DNA of 64,000 bases. It comes from JAXLQL01 sp046331625 (GTDB taxonomy: Bacteria > Acidobacteriota > Terriglobia > Bryobacterales > Bryobacteraceae). The position numbers were made by a program, and so were the translations under genes. This document shows, piece by piece, positions 26,301-34,233 of the stretch. Each line of letters starts with the position of its first letter. Positions within the stretch are counted from its first letter, which is position 1. The DNA lies in contig JAXLQL010000017.1 of NCBI GenBank assembly GCA_046331625.1, positions 1 to 64,000 of the forward strand, in the 5' to 3' direction. The notes beneath the pieces were generated by a model that saw only the letters and a list, made by a program, of their open reading frames with translations, had not been told where the DNA came from and ran no database searches.

Positions 26301-26991
26301 CTACAACCGCCAGCAGTTCACCGACGACTATCTGACCCGCGCGGAAACGGGCAACCGCCCGCATGCGTTCAACGCCAACTTCGGCTACGAAATTCCGTCG
26401 CCCACCACCTCGAGCAAGTTCCTGAAACAGGCTACCGACGGCTGGCGCATCATGGGTACGGCGCAGATCTTCTCCGGTGCCGCCATGGCTCCGGGTTGTG
26501 GCTTCACCGCCAATCCGGTCGGCTATCCGAACGGCACACCGACCGGCGGCGTTCTGTTCCGCTGCCAGATGGGCACGGTTACCAAAGATGCGGTTTGGCT
26601 GAATTCCGGAGCCAAGCCTTCCGATGTCGGCTCCACCGCCGATCCGCGGCTGTGGTATCCGGTCGACCCGAACAACTTCCAACTCCCCAAGGGCTATGCG
26701 CCGTTCACTCGCGGAATCATCGGCAACATGCCGCCCGTGGTCGCCTACGGTCCTGGAGCGCAGATCTTCAATCTCGCACTCCAAAAGGAATTCCGCGTTC
26801 GCGAGGGTCACGCGTTGCAGTTCAAGGTGGAAGCCACCAACGCGTTCAACCACTTCAATCCGTCGAATCCGAACATGACGCTCACCCGGAACTACAATAC
26901 CGGCGCGAACACCAACTCCGCGTTCGGCACGATTCAGGGAGCTCAGTATCAGAGCCGCCGCGCGATTCTCTCGCTGCGGTACGCTTTCTGA
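23380..26991 (+). CDS. TonB-dependent receptor, Oar-like (third copy)
   Basis: A protein of 1203 residues. The signal peptide (about residues 1-23) is followed by a carboxypeptidase-regulatory-like domain (VTGRLVDAAGGVIAGAEVRL), a plug with NYNAEYGARSGGQMNVMVKSGTN and a long barrel ending AILSLRYAF. AGGGGT precedes the ATG. It differs clearly from the neighbouring receptor in loop regions, so this is an old duplication or independent family members rather than a recent copy. A strong terminator follows at 27018-27060. Confidence 0.93.
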   Translation: MKSIRVLAATLGLLLAAMPAAYSQMMSGQVTGRLVDAAGGVIAGAEVRLTNDLSKQAREFRTDSNGNFTFTNVPPGNYNLTIAHPGFKKYEQKAINVGAVERVALPEISLQLGDVSTSVEVQSSAVRVATDSSDRGVGINTTQIQDTVTKGRNFMMLLSTLPGVQDLNQNDSRGWGTGSPTLMGGQSGQKLLVLDGAASQDSGNRDFGYIAPSVDAIAEVRVLMANYNAEYGARSGGQMNVMVKSGTNQFHGSAYYFIRNEALNANEFFNNKTNVARPRYKYHNVGGTFGGPFIIPGTNFNKSHNKLFWFFSYDYLYTKNVTAPNRYTMPTALERAGDFSATTTTTGAVIPIRDPLAGAPFAGNRVPASRIDRTGLAMMNLFPLPNTTDPTGQRQYNAEFVNPFQQPRHDRILRVDYPMSSKANMYVRLLQDYTGNDGYGQILGALGDGWRQFPHGYDIPSAGAVASLIYTFKPNLISETMWGITRGHQINTPTDQNLYNNSLLPFKDAQGNTINLPRLFPGSNTLNLRPQINFGFPSGFTAQSQGLGVPNAPSYGFDSRWPFDGTDQVQTVSSNLTWIHGAHNVKGGVYLEKMARNVSVYSTYNTAGSYYFGSDTSSPVDTGYPYSNLLTGGFFSYGEDSLKQINHARYTQFDWFLQDTWKVSRRLTLDLGMRFQWMGSLHTAGQRLGLFNESLFSASKAGQPLFPALQNGQKVAVNPVTGTVYPYVRQGTFDPASYSGNPFSGVKDYTGNFWKAPPITLGPRIGFAFDPFANGKTAIRGGFGIFYDRAATVDYIGALGVGRGPLAAPPNFLAPTILNSSFSALAGSTALLTPQDIQGGAETHLAPTTYNWSFGIQREIPWGMVFDIAYVANTYKHGFNSAPNGLELNAVPPFTTWTPQGGTTQRFIDPTSSSGALYSTNLIRSQIGFKGIGQIPLFVNNGTSSYNSLQVQLNRRIMRKVTWSANYTWSKTLLYNRQQFTDDYLTRAETGNRPHAFNANFGYEIPSPTTSSKFLKQATDGWRIMGTAQIFSGAAMAPGCGFTANPVGYPNGTPTGGVLFRCQMGTVTKDAVWLNSGAKPSDVGSTADPRLWYPVDPNNFQLPKGYAPFTRGIIGNMPPVVAYGPGAQIFNLALQKEFRVREGHALQFKVEATNAFNHFNPSNPNMTLTRNYNTGANTNSAFGTIQGAQYQSRRAILSLRYAF

Positions 26992-27017
26992 GTCGCGCCT
27001 AACTGACCTCAACAGCC

Positions 27018-27060
27018 GGGCCGGTGGCGGATTCGCTCTGCTAATCGGCCCGTTCTTTTT
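27018..27060 (+). terminator. rho-independent-type terminator after the third TonB receptor
   Basis: Stem GGGCCG (27018-27023) pairs with CGGCCC (27046-27051) and is followed by GTTCTTTTT. It lies 27 bases after the receptor stop. The loop is long (22 bases), so extra pairing inside it is likely. Confidence 0.65.
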
Positions 27061-27102
27061 GGGGACTATGCCAAGCGCAGCCCAACGAAAGGGAAGTGGC
27101 GT

Positions 27103-27135
27103 ATCCTTTAATTGGCTGACCCGTAATTAAAGGAT
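27103..27135. promoter_or_regulatory. 11-base perfect inverted repeat before the Fic fragment, possible operator
   Basis: ATCCTTTAATT at 27103-27113 and its exact complement AATTAAAGGAT at 27125-27135, separated by 11 bases, end 11 bases before the GTG start at 27147. The AT-rich arms stand out from the GC-rich surroundings. There is no T-run after it, so an operator or a recombination-site remnant is more likely than a terminator. Confidence 0.5.
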
Positions 27136-27146
27136 CGGAGTACCGC

Positions 27147-27350
27147 GTGAAGCCCCAACCCAATCAACGGCTTGGAAGATACATCACCTCCCAAGCCGGA
27201 GGCGAGGTAGTGCGTACGTACGTTCCTCCACCGATTCTTCCCGTTCCGGCCCTGGATCTCGGGCGGCTTCAGTCCTTGCTCGAAACGGCAAACCAGTCGC
27301 TGGGGAGATTGGACGGGCTCGCCTCGGCGTTTCCGGAGCTTCTACGTTAG
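27147..27350 (+). pseudogene. Fic-family N-terminal domain fragment
   Basis: Only 67 residues. The pattern YVPPPILPVPALDLGRLQSL followed by LLETANQSLGRLDGLAS matches the Fic_N domain that precedes the Fic catalytic domain in Fic/DOC AMP-transferases. The catalytic HPFxxGNGR segment, which should follow about 150 residues later, is absent. The frame stops at 27350 and tRNA-Ser begins 50 bases on. It is probably the stump of a full Fic gene cut by insertion or deletion at the tRNA locus. GTG at 27147 has a GGAG upstream, so the stump may still be translated. Confidence 0.6.
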
Positions 27351-27399
27351 ATTAGAGTTGGATGGTGGGTAAAGCCGGATTCCGTGCGATTCAGGAAGC

Positions 27400-27489
<90 letters not shown>

Positions 27490-27568
27490 GTGGCAGGCAG
27501 ACTCTCTTCATCATACCACCCTCAACGGAACTTTCCCCGGCGAGAAGGGGTTAGAATGTAGACAAACC

Positions 27569-30500
27569 ATGCGCGCACTTGCCGGACTCGTTCTAGCATC
27601 CACCGCCTGCTTGGCTGCCACCTTCGGGACCGTGGTCCCTGTGGTCGGCGGCGCGTCCGATTTGGCCCTCGACGAGGCTCGCGGACGGCTGTACCTGGTC
27701 AACTCCAATACCAACCGGATTGAAGTCTACTCGGTTCCGCAGCGCCGCTTCCTCAATCCGATCTCGGTCGAGAATCAGCCGCTGGCAGTCGCGATGTCGC
27801 GCAACGGAAAAGCACTCTACGTCACCTGCCACCTGGGGAACTCCCTCAACATCATTGACCTCGACACGCAGGCCGTGATCAACCGTATCGGACTTCCAGC
27901 GCGCCCCGAGGGCGTAGCCGTCGGAGCCGATGAGCGGGTGCTCATCTCCACGGTCGGCACAGGGCAAGGCAACCAGTTCAACGTATTGCTCATTTACGAT
28001 CCGTTTGCTCCTGCCGGCGCCCAAGCCGTTTCGGCGGTGCCGGTTTCGCCTCCGCCCCCCGCCAACCCGCTCCTGCCTCCGAACAATTTCGGCCGCAGCG
28101 GCCTAACCAACCGGTCATACCTGCAAGCAAGCCCCGACGGTCAAATCATCGTCGGTGTCAACATTCCGAATACCACCGCGGAAAGTGTGTTCGTGTACGA
28201 ATCCGCTTCCGGCAATGTCTTGCGGAGCCGCCTGGTCACGGGCGTGTCGTCGGTGCTTTCCATCTCGCCGGACGGCAAGAAGTTCATGGCCGGCCTGAAC
28301 CTGTTCGATACCGCGTCGCTCACCGTAATCGCGCGCCAGAATACTGCCAACGCACCATATCCCTTCCCCACCGGCACCAACTTCAATCTGCAACAGAACC
28401 AGGGCGGAAGCACGTTCAGTTCCGATGGCTCGCGGATCTACTCGGCTTTCAACTTCACCCCGGTCACCAACCCTCCGTCTCGGCCCAACGTGTCGCAGTT
28501 GATGATCAATGACCCGGACAATCTGCTCATTCAGACCGCGCTGCAAATGCCGGAAAACATCGCGGGCAAGATGGTGATCGCCAGCGATAGCTCGAACCTG
28601 TTCGCCCTCTCCGAATCCGGCTTCATCGTGGTGCCGCTTTCGGATCTGAGCCGCAACCCAATCGCAATGCCCGAGGTCACCTCGGTGCTCGTCGCCAATG
28701 ACCAGTGCGGCGTGACATCTGACCAGCGCACGGTCCGCATTCCCATCCGCAACGACGGGCAAGGCCGGATCCAGGCCAGCGTGGCTTTGCTCCAGCAGCC
28801 CAACGCGATTGCCGGGCTCGGCGGCGCGGGCGGACCTGGCGGCGGCGCACCGGGCGGACTGCCCATCATCGTGATCCCCGGCTTCGGAGGCGGTCCCGGA
28901 GGCTTCGCCGGTGGACCTGGCAACCAACAAGCCAACAACCAGGCCGGAAATATCACCGCCACGGCGCCCCGCACGCGCACCGTCGCCCAAGGCGACTCGG
29001 TGGCGCTCGAGTTCACCTACAATCCCGCCAACCGCGGACTCGGCACGGTCTCCCCAGTGCATCAATACGTGGTGCAGAGCGACCAGGCGATCAACATCCC
29101 GCCGGCGGTGCAAGTCTTCCAGAACAACCGCAACACCGAAGCCCGCGGAGACGTATTCCCCATCGACGTAGCCCTCACCAACGCCGAAGGCTTGGTCGAC
29201 ATGGTGCAAGACAACACGCGCCAGATGCTCTACATCGCCAACTCCGGCAAGAACCGCGTGGAAGTGTTCGACATGCGGCGGAACAAAATGATGGATTCCA
29301 TCAAGGTCGGGCAGCTTCCGCGCTCGCTCGCTTTGTCCCTTGACGGCTCCACGCTGTACGTCGCAAACAGCGGCGGCGAGGCGATCTCGATCGTCGACGT
29401 CCAGACCCGCACCACGGTGGGAAGCGTTCGATTCCCCGCCGTTCCGTTCAACGGCAACGTCGCTTTGGTAACGCCGCAGGTCATCACCATGACGCAGCGA
29501 GGTCCGCTGGTTCTGATGAACAACGGAACCCTGTGGCGCATTATCGGAGACGAAGCGGTACCACGCCGCTTCAACACGAGTGTCATTCCGGCCAATGCGC
29601 AAGGCGTGCAAACGCTGACTCAGCCTTGGACCATGGCCGCCAGCCCTAACGGGGAAGTGGCTCTGGTACTGGCCGGAAATGGCAATGCGTACCTCTACGA
29701 TGCATCGCTCGACGATTTCGTCCAGTCCCGTACCGTGGTCTCCAATCCGATCAACGGCTACTACGGACCGGTCAGCGTCGGCCCTCGCGGGCAGTATTTC
29801 CTGGTGAATGGCTTCGTTTTGAATCAGTCCCTCACACAGATCGCCACCGCCGGCACAGTTGCCGCACAACAGCCAGTCCGACCCGGGCAGCCCCTTCCTG
29901 CTCCCGGCGGCGCGACCGCTGGAGGCGCCACCCAGAATCGGACGGTTGCCTCGGTAGCGCCCATCGGACTCACGTCGTTTGCCCGCTTCGTACCGCCAGC
30001 CGTTGCCAACGCCAACGTTTTCCTGACCATACAAGACACGCCGTCGATCGAGATTGTCGATGTCACCAGCGGACGCACCCTGCGCACGGCTTCCGCGCTC
30101 GATCGACCGTTGTCCAATCCCACAGGCAACCAGCGCGCCAATGTCCCCGGCCGCACCATGGCCATCGACGCCGCGGGAACCACCGCCTACGTGCTCACCG
30201 CGAGCGGCTTGAGCGTGGTTCCGATCGACGTCCAACCAGCGCAGAACCGGCCCACCATTTCCCAGAATGGCGTAGTCAGCACCGTGAGTCTGCAAGCCTC
30301 GACCGGTCAAGGAAGCCTGCTATCGATCTTCGGGCGCAGCCTCGCGTCATCGGCCTCGGTCTCTTCCACACCTTGGCCCACAGTGCTCGGCGGAGTGTGC
30401 GTCACCGTCAACAACGTTCCCGTGCCGCTGGTGATGACTTCGGCCGAGCAGATCAATGCCCAGATTCCGGTGGATCTGGCGCCCAACCGATACGTGGTCA

Positions 30501-30964
30501 TGGTGCGCGGCACGGATTCGAAGGTCGCGTCTCAGTCGGCCCAAGTGCAGGTGGCCAAGTATGCGCCCGCGGTTCTGTTCGACACCAAAACGAATCAGAT
30601 TTCGGTGTTCCACGAGGATGGCACACCGGTCACAAAGGACAATCCGGCCAAGCGTGACCGTCCGTTGGTCATGTACGCCTCCGGTCTCGGGCCCACGAAA
30701 CCGGTGGCGAAAACCGGCGAAGCCTCGCCAGCCAACGCGGCCACCGACAAGGTGCAGGTCTTCTTCGGCGACCCGCGCTACAACGGCGCCGAGATCATTG
30801 TCGACTCGAGCGAACTGCTACAAGGCTCGGTGGGCATCTATAAGCTCGAACTGCGCGTACCGGGCGATCACCTGCGCGGCCAAGCCCTGCCGGTCACCCT
30901 CAAAATCGGGACCGCCACCAGCCCCACCACGGGCCCGGTTGTACCCGTGATCGCAGTCGACTAA
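27569..30964 (+). CDS. exported YncE-like propeller protein with Solibacter-type C-terminal domain (TIGR03437)
   Basis: A protein of 1131 residues. The signal peptide is at about residues 1-17. Repeats of the YncE/NHL type follow (LYLVNSNTNRIEVYSV, LYVTCHLGNSLNIIDLDTQ, LYIANSGKNRVEVFDMRR, LYVANSGGEAISIVDVQT). A Gly/Pro/Ala-rich linker lies near residue 430. The last 230 residues match the pattern of the TIGR03437 domain, abundant in Solibacter: GSLLSIFGRSLA, VLGGVCVTVNNVPVPL, SAEQINAQIPVDL, VMYASGLGPTKPV. The start at 27569 opens the signal peptide; an in-frame extension upstream would read through the tRNA gene and is rejected. It is probably a cell-surface or periplasmic binding protein. 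Confidence 0.9.
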   Translation: MRALAGLVLASTACLAATFGTVVPVVGGASDLALDEARGRLYLVNSNTNRIEVYSVPQRRFLNPISVENQPLAVAMSRNGKALYVTCHLGNSLNIIDLDTQAVINRIGLPARPEGVAVGADERVLISTVGTGQGNQFNVLLIYDPFAPAGAQAVSAVPVSPPPPANPLLPPNNFGRSGLTNRSYLQASPDGQIIVGVNIPNTTAESVFVYESASGNVLRSRLVTGVSSVLSISPDGKKFMAGLNLFDTASLTVIARQNTANAPYPFPTGTNFNLQQNQGGSTFSSDGSRIYSAFNFTPVTNPPSRPNVSQLMINDPDNLLIQTALQMPENIAGKMVIASDSSNLFALSESGFIVVPLSDLSRNPIAMPEVTSVLVANDQCGVTSDQRTVRIPIRNDGQGRIQASVALLQQPNAIAGLGGAGGPGGGAPGGLPIIVIPGFGGGPGGFAGGPGNQQANNQAGNITATAPRTRTVAQGDSVALEFTYNPANRGLGTVSPVHQYVVQSDQAINIPPAVQVFQNNRNTEARGDVFPIDVALTNAEGLVDMVQDNTRQMLYIANSGKNRVEVFDMRRNKMMDSIKVGQLPRSLALSLDGSTLYVANSGGEAISIVDVQTRTTVGSVRFPAVPFNGNVALVTPQVITMTQRGPLVLMNNGTLWRIIGDEAVPRRFNTSVIPANAQGVQTLTQPWTMAASPNGEVALVLAGNGNAYLYDASLDDFVQSRTVVSNPINGYYGPVSVGPRGQYFLVNGFVLNQSLTQIATAGTVAAQQPVRPGQPLPAPGGATAGGATQNRTVASVAPIGLTSFARFVPPAVANANVFLTIQDTPSIEIVDVTSGRTLRTASALDRPLSNPTGNQRANVPGRTMAIDAAGTTAYVLTASGLSVVPIDVQPAQNRPTISQNGVVSTVSLQASTGQGSLLSIFGRSLASSASVSSTPWPTVLGGVCVTVNNVPVPLVMTSAEQINAQIPVDLAPNRYVVMVRGTDSKVASQSAQVQVAKYAPAVLFDTKTNQISVFHEDGTPVTKDNPAKRDRPLVMYASGLGPTKPVAKTGEASPANAATDKVQVFFGDPRYNGAEIIVDSSELLQGSVGIYKLELRVPGDHLRGQALPVTLKIGTATSPTTGPVVPVIAVD

Positions 30965-31093
30965 GCTAAAAAAGAGAGGAGTCCCGGCGGTTTGCCCGCC
31001 TAGGCAGTCAGGTGTCATCCTGGCCGCGCCGGAGCCGGCATGCTGAGCCGCGGGAGGAAATCCTCTTTCGTTTCCGATAAGGCCGAGAGAGAC
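30965..31093 (+). other. hairpin-rich leader before the TPR lipoprotein gene
   Basis: Three short stems are visible: GGCGG/CCGCC (30986-31000), CAGG/CCTG (31009-31022) and GAGG/CCTC with an AAAT loop (31054-31065). GAGAGA just before the ATG at 31094 is the ribosome site. I do not recognise a known riboswitch core. The first stem could simply end the upstream transcript. Confidence 0.3.
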
Positions 31094-33403
31094 ATGCATA
31101 TCAACTGGAAGGCTGTAGCTGTTCTGCCCCTGGCGATCGCCATGATGGGCTGCGGGGATAGTGAGTCGAGCAAGAAGCGTCTGCTCGAGACTGGCAAGAA
31201 GTACACGGAGGAAGGGAAGCTCAAAGAAGCGTCAATCGTCTACCGGAGGCTGATCCAGAAAGACGCCAAGTACGGGGAAGCGTACTATCAACTGGGTCTC
31301 CTCGAGCTCAAGCGGGGCCGGCCGTCTGACGCGCTCCACGCGTTGCGCCGCGCCGCCGAACTGCAACCGGAGAATGACGACGCTCACTCCAAGCTCGGCG
31401 ATCTCTACCTCACTATCTACTTCGCCGACCGCAAGAAGTTCAAACAACTCCTGTCGGATTTCAACGACCTTTCCGACCGCATGCTCAAACGCAACCCGAA
31501 GAATTTCGAGGGGCTGCGCATGAAGGGCTACTATCACATCGCCAACAATGACTACAAGTCGGCGATCACGAACTTCGAACAGGCGCTGGCAATCAAGGGC
31601 GACCGTCCCGACGTGAAGCTGGCGCTGGTGCAGGCGATGGCTCTCGACGGCAAACGCGATGAGGCCATGCAACTGGCGCGCAAGGCGATCGATCAACACA
31701 AAGAGTTCGCCGGACTCTACGACTTCCTCTACCTCGCCTACGCGGGCAAGAAGCAGATCGACGAAGCCGAGCAGATCCTCAAGCTCAAGGCGAGCAATAA
31801 TCCCACTGCCCCGGGCTACACGCTCGAGTTGGCTGGGCACTACTATCGCGCCCAGAAGGCCGCGGAGATGAAGGCCGCGCTCGACGGCATTCTCGCCAAA
31901 CCCAAGGAGTTCCCCAAAGCCTATGAGATGGTGGCGGACTTCTATTTCCGCATCTCCGATCTCACCAACGCCTATCAAACTCTGGAAGCGGGAATGAAGG
32001 CCCAGCCGGATCAGGTCCAGATGTTCCGGAAAAAGTCGGTGGAGTTGCTGGCGCTGATGAACCGGCGGCAAGAGGCCGTGGCCCAAGCGCAGAAGCTCGT
32101 CGAGGACTACAAAGACGATCCGGAAGCCAAAGCCATCCGGGCCTCGCTCCGCATGCAGGGCGGCAATCGCCAGGAACTCGATACGTCCATTCAGGAGCTG
32201 ATCGAGGTGAAAGCCAAGATGCCCGAGAACCCGGTCATCCGCTACAACCTCGGCGAGGCATACATGACCAAGGGCGATCTGGCCAAGGCGCAAACCGAGT
32301 TTCAAGACGCCCTGAAGTTTCGCGCCGGCTACATTCAGCCGAAGCTGTCACTTGCCCGGGTGAACCTGCTCAAGCATGATTTCGCCAAGGCAAAGCAGCT
32401 CACCGAAGAAATCCTCAACGTCACACCGGGCTTGGTCTTGGCGCGACTGGCGCACGCACAGTCTTTGTTCGGGCTACGGGACCTGCCGAACGCGCGCACC
32501 GAACTCGAGAACGTCATCCGCATGAACCCGGCCACCCGCGACGGCCGCTACCTGCTGGCACTAGTGGACTTCACCGAGAAGAAGATGCCCGAAGCCGAAA
32601 AGGGCTTCCTGGCGCTGCACCAGGGTACGCCCAAAGATGGACGCGCTCTATTCGGACTCGTGGACACCTATCTCGCCACCAATCGTCCCGACAAGGCCAA
32701 GCAGGCCTTGGAAGCCGAGATCGCGACCAATCCGCAGAACGTAGCCGCATTGAAGGTTGCGCTCGCCAATGTGCAGGCTCGCACCGGGAATACCACCGAA
32801 GCCACCAGCCTGCTGAAGAACCTGCTCAACGAAAATCCCAAAGCAGCCGACCTCTGGCTGACCTTGGGCGATACGTACCGGGCATCGCAGAAGGTGGAAG
32901 ATGCCATTCAGGCCTTCAACAAAGCCCGCGAACTCGCCCCGCAATCGACCGCCCCATTGATGCGGTTGGCGATGGCGTACGAGGTAAGCGGGCGCAAGGC
33001 GGAAACCAGCGCGATCTACGATCAGATCCTCAAGATCGACCCCGAGAATCCGATCGCGCTCAACAATAAGGCCTTCATGATGGTGGAGGGCGACGGCGAT
33101 CTCGACCAGGCGCTCACCTACGCCCAGAAGGCTCGCCAACAGCTCCCCAACAGCGACGACGTGGCCGACACCCTCGGTTGGATCTACATCAAGAAGAGCC
33201 TTCCCGACGACGCCGCCAAGGTTTTCCGCGATCTGCTCAAGAAAAAGCCCGAGCACGTAACCTGGCGCTATCACCTTGCGGTGGCTCTCTTCCAAAAGGG
33301 CGACAAGCTCGAAGCCAAGAAAGAGCTCAATCAGGCGCTGCAGAATCATCCCAAGCCGGAAGAGAAGCAAAAGATCGATACGCTTCTCTTGAAGATCGGT
33401 TGA
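31094..33403 (+). CDS. TPR-repeat lipoprotein, PrsT-like
   Basis: A protein of 769 residues. A lipoprotein signal (PLAIAMMGC) predicts a lipid anchor at the cysteine near residue 19. The rest is a chain of tetratricopeptide repeats, for example AYYQLGLLELKRGRPSDALHA, VIRYNLGEAYMTKGDLAKAQ, LWLTLGDTYRASQKVEDAIQ and VADTLGWIYIKKSLPDDAA. Length, lipid anchor and repeat content resemble the PrsT-type TPR lipoproteins of PEP-CTERM/exosortase systems. The downstream CAAX-protease-like gene fits that context. No exosortase or PEP-CTERM protein is in the window, so the link is inference. A general role in envelope assembly is the safe reading. Confidence 0.88.
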   Translation: MHINWKAVAVLPLAIAMMGCGDSESSKKRLLETGKKYTEEGKLKEASIVYRRLIQKDAKYGEAYYQLGLLELKRGRPSDALHALRRAAELQPENDDAHSKLGDLYLTIYFADRKKFKQLLSDFNDLSDRMLKRNPKNFEGLRMKGYYHIANNDYKSAITNFEQALAIKGDRPDVKLALVQAMALDGKRDEAMQLARKAIDQHKEFAGLYDFLYLAYAGKKQIDEAEQILKLKASNNPTAPGYTLELAGHYYRAQKAAEMKAALDGILAKPKEFPKAYEMVADFYFRISDLTNAYQTLEAGMKAQPDQVQMFRKKSVELLALMNRRQEAVAQAQKLVEDYKDDPEAKAIRASLRMQGGNRQELDTSIQELIEVKAKMPENPVIRYNLGEAYMTKGDLAKAQTEFQDALKFRAGYIQPKLSLARVNLLKHDFAKAKQLTEEILNVTPGLVLARLAHAQSLFGLRDLPNARTELENVIRMNPATRDGRYLLALVDFTEKKMPEAEKGFLALHQGTPKDGRALFGLVDTYLATNRPDKAKQALEAEIATNPQNVAALKVALANVQARTGNTTEATSLLKNLLNENPKAADLWLTLGDTYRASQKVEDAIQAFNKARELAPQSTAPLMRLAMAYEVSGRKAETSAIYDQILKIDPENPIALNNKAFMMVEGDGDLDQALTYAQKARQQLPNSDDVADTLGWIYIKKSLPDDAAKVFRDLLKKKPEHVTWRYHLAVALFQKGDKLEAKKELNQALQNHPKPEEKQKIDTLLLKIG

Positions 33404-33438
33404 CCAAGCGCGCCCTGCCCAGCGCGGGGCGCCTCCCT

Positions 33439-34104
33439 ATGCCGATCAAACATCCGGCGCTGCCCTGGGTTCTGCCCATGGCCGTGTTCATCCTGTTCCT
33501 CGCAATTGGCGACGTCTTCGGGCTCGGCCCGTGGGAGTATGTGCTCCGCTGCATCGTGCTGTCCGCGGTGCTCGTCATTTTCTCGAGGCGCGTGATTGAC
33601 CTGCGCGTCAACTTCATCTGGGCGAGCATCGCCCTCGGCTTCGCCGTCTTCGCCATCTGGATCGCGCCGGACCTGCTGATCCCCGGCTACCGGACTCACT
33701 GGCTGTTCCAGAACTCCATCACGGGCAAGGTGTCATCGTCGATGGCTTCGAACCACCAGCAGGACACGTGGGTGCTGGTCTTCCGGGCCGTTCGCGCAGT
33801 GATCCTGGTGCCGATCATCGAGGAACTGTTCTGGCGCGGGTGGCTCATGCGCTGGCTGGTGGATCGCGACTTCGAGAAGGTCCCGCTTGGAACCTATACC
33901 GGGGAAGCGTTCTGGCTCCCCGCCCTGCTCTTCGCGGCCGAACATGGACCGTACTGGGAAGTGGGGCTCGCGGCCGGTATCGCTTTCAACTGGTGGATGG
34001 TGCGGAGCAAGAGCTTGGGAGATTGCATCCTTGCTCACGCCGCCGCCAACGCGGCGCTCTCGGCCTACGTGGTGCTCGCGGGCAAGTGGGAATACTGGCT
34101 GTAG
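33439..34104 (+). CDS. CAAX prenyl protease-related (CPBP) membrane protein
   Basis: A membrane protein of 221 residues with 6-7 hydrophobic segments. It has the CPBP/Abi motifs: IIEELFWRGWLMRW with the glutamate pair at residues 128-129, FAAEHGPYWEVGLAAGIAFNWW with H169, and CILAHAAANA with H200 and N204. These form the glutamate/histidine metal site of type II CAAX-type intramembrane proteases. The compact form with VSSSMASNHQQDTW before motif 1 resembles the PEP-CTERM-associated CAAX-related subfamily. ATG at 33439 is preferred; an in-frame TTG at 33400 overlapping the TPR stop is an alternative. The short gap suggests co-transcription with the TPR gene. Confidence 0.85.
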   Translation: MPIKHPALPWVLPMAVFILFLAIGDVFGLGPWEYVLRCIVLSAVLVIFSRRVIDLRVNFIWASIALGFAVFAIWIAPDLLIPGYRTHWLFQNSITGKVSSSMASNHQQDTWVLVFRAVRAVILVPIIEELFWRGWLMRWLVDRDFEKVPLGTYTGEAFWLPALLFAAEHGPYWEVGLAAGIAFNWWMVRSKSLGDCILAHAAANAALSAYVVLAGKWEYWL

Positions 34105-34147
34105 GATACCGCGCACCTTGGGCCTTGCCCGGGCTTCAGCCTGTGGG

Positions 34148-34181
34148 GCAGGCTTCAGCCTGCGCGGGACTTCAGTCCCGC
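34148..34181. repeat. dispersed palindromic repeat, copy 2 (double hairpin)
   Basis: Two adjacent perfect-arm palindromes, GCAGGCTTCAGCCTGC (34148-34163) and GCGGGACTTCAGTCCCGC (34164-34181). Both have TTCA-like centres. It sits between two convergent gene ends. A third related half, GGGCTTCAGCC, lies just upstream near 34131. Confidence 0.9.
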
Positions 34182-34233
34182 TGCCGTCACCTTGTGCCCC
34201 CCCGCCCGTGGCCAGCGCCGCAGTGAGCGCGCT

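Noticed and set aside
28115..30310. Long minus-strand open frame of 731 codons antisense to the propeller gene.
   Set aside because: It is a GC-rich shadow frame, rich in Arg, Gly and His, with no motif. The plus-strand gene explains the openness.
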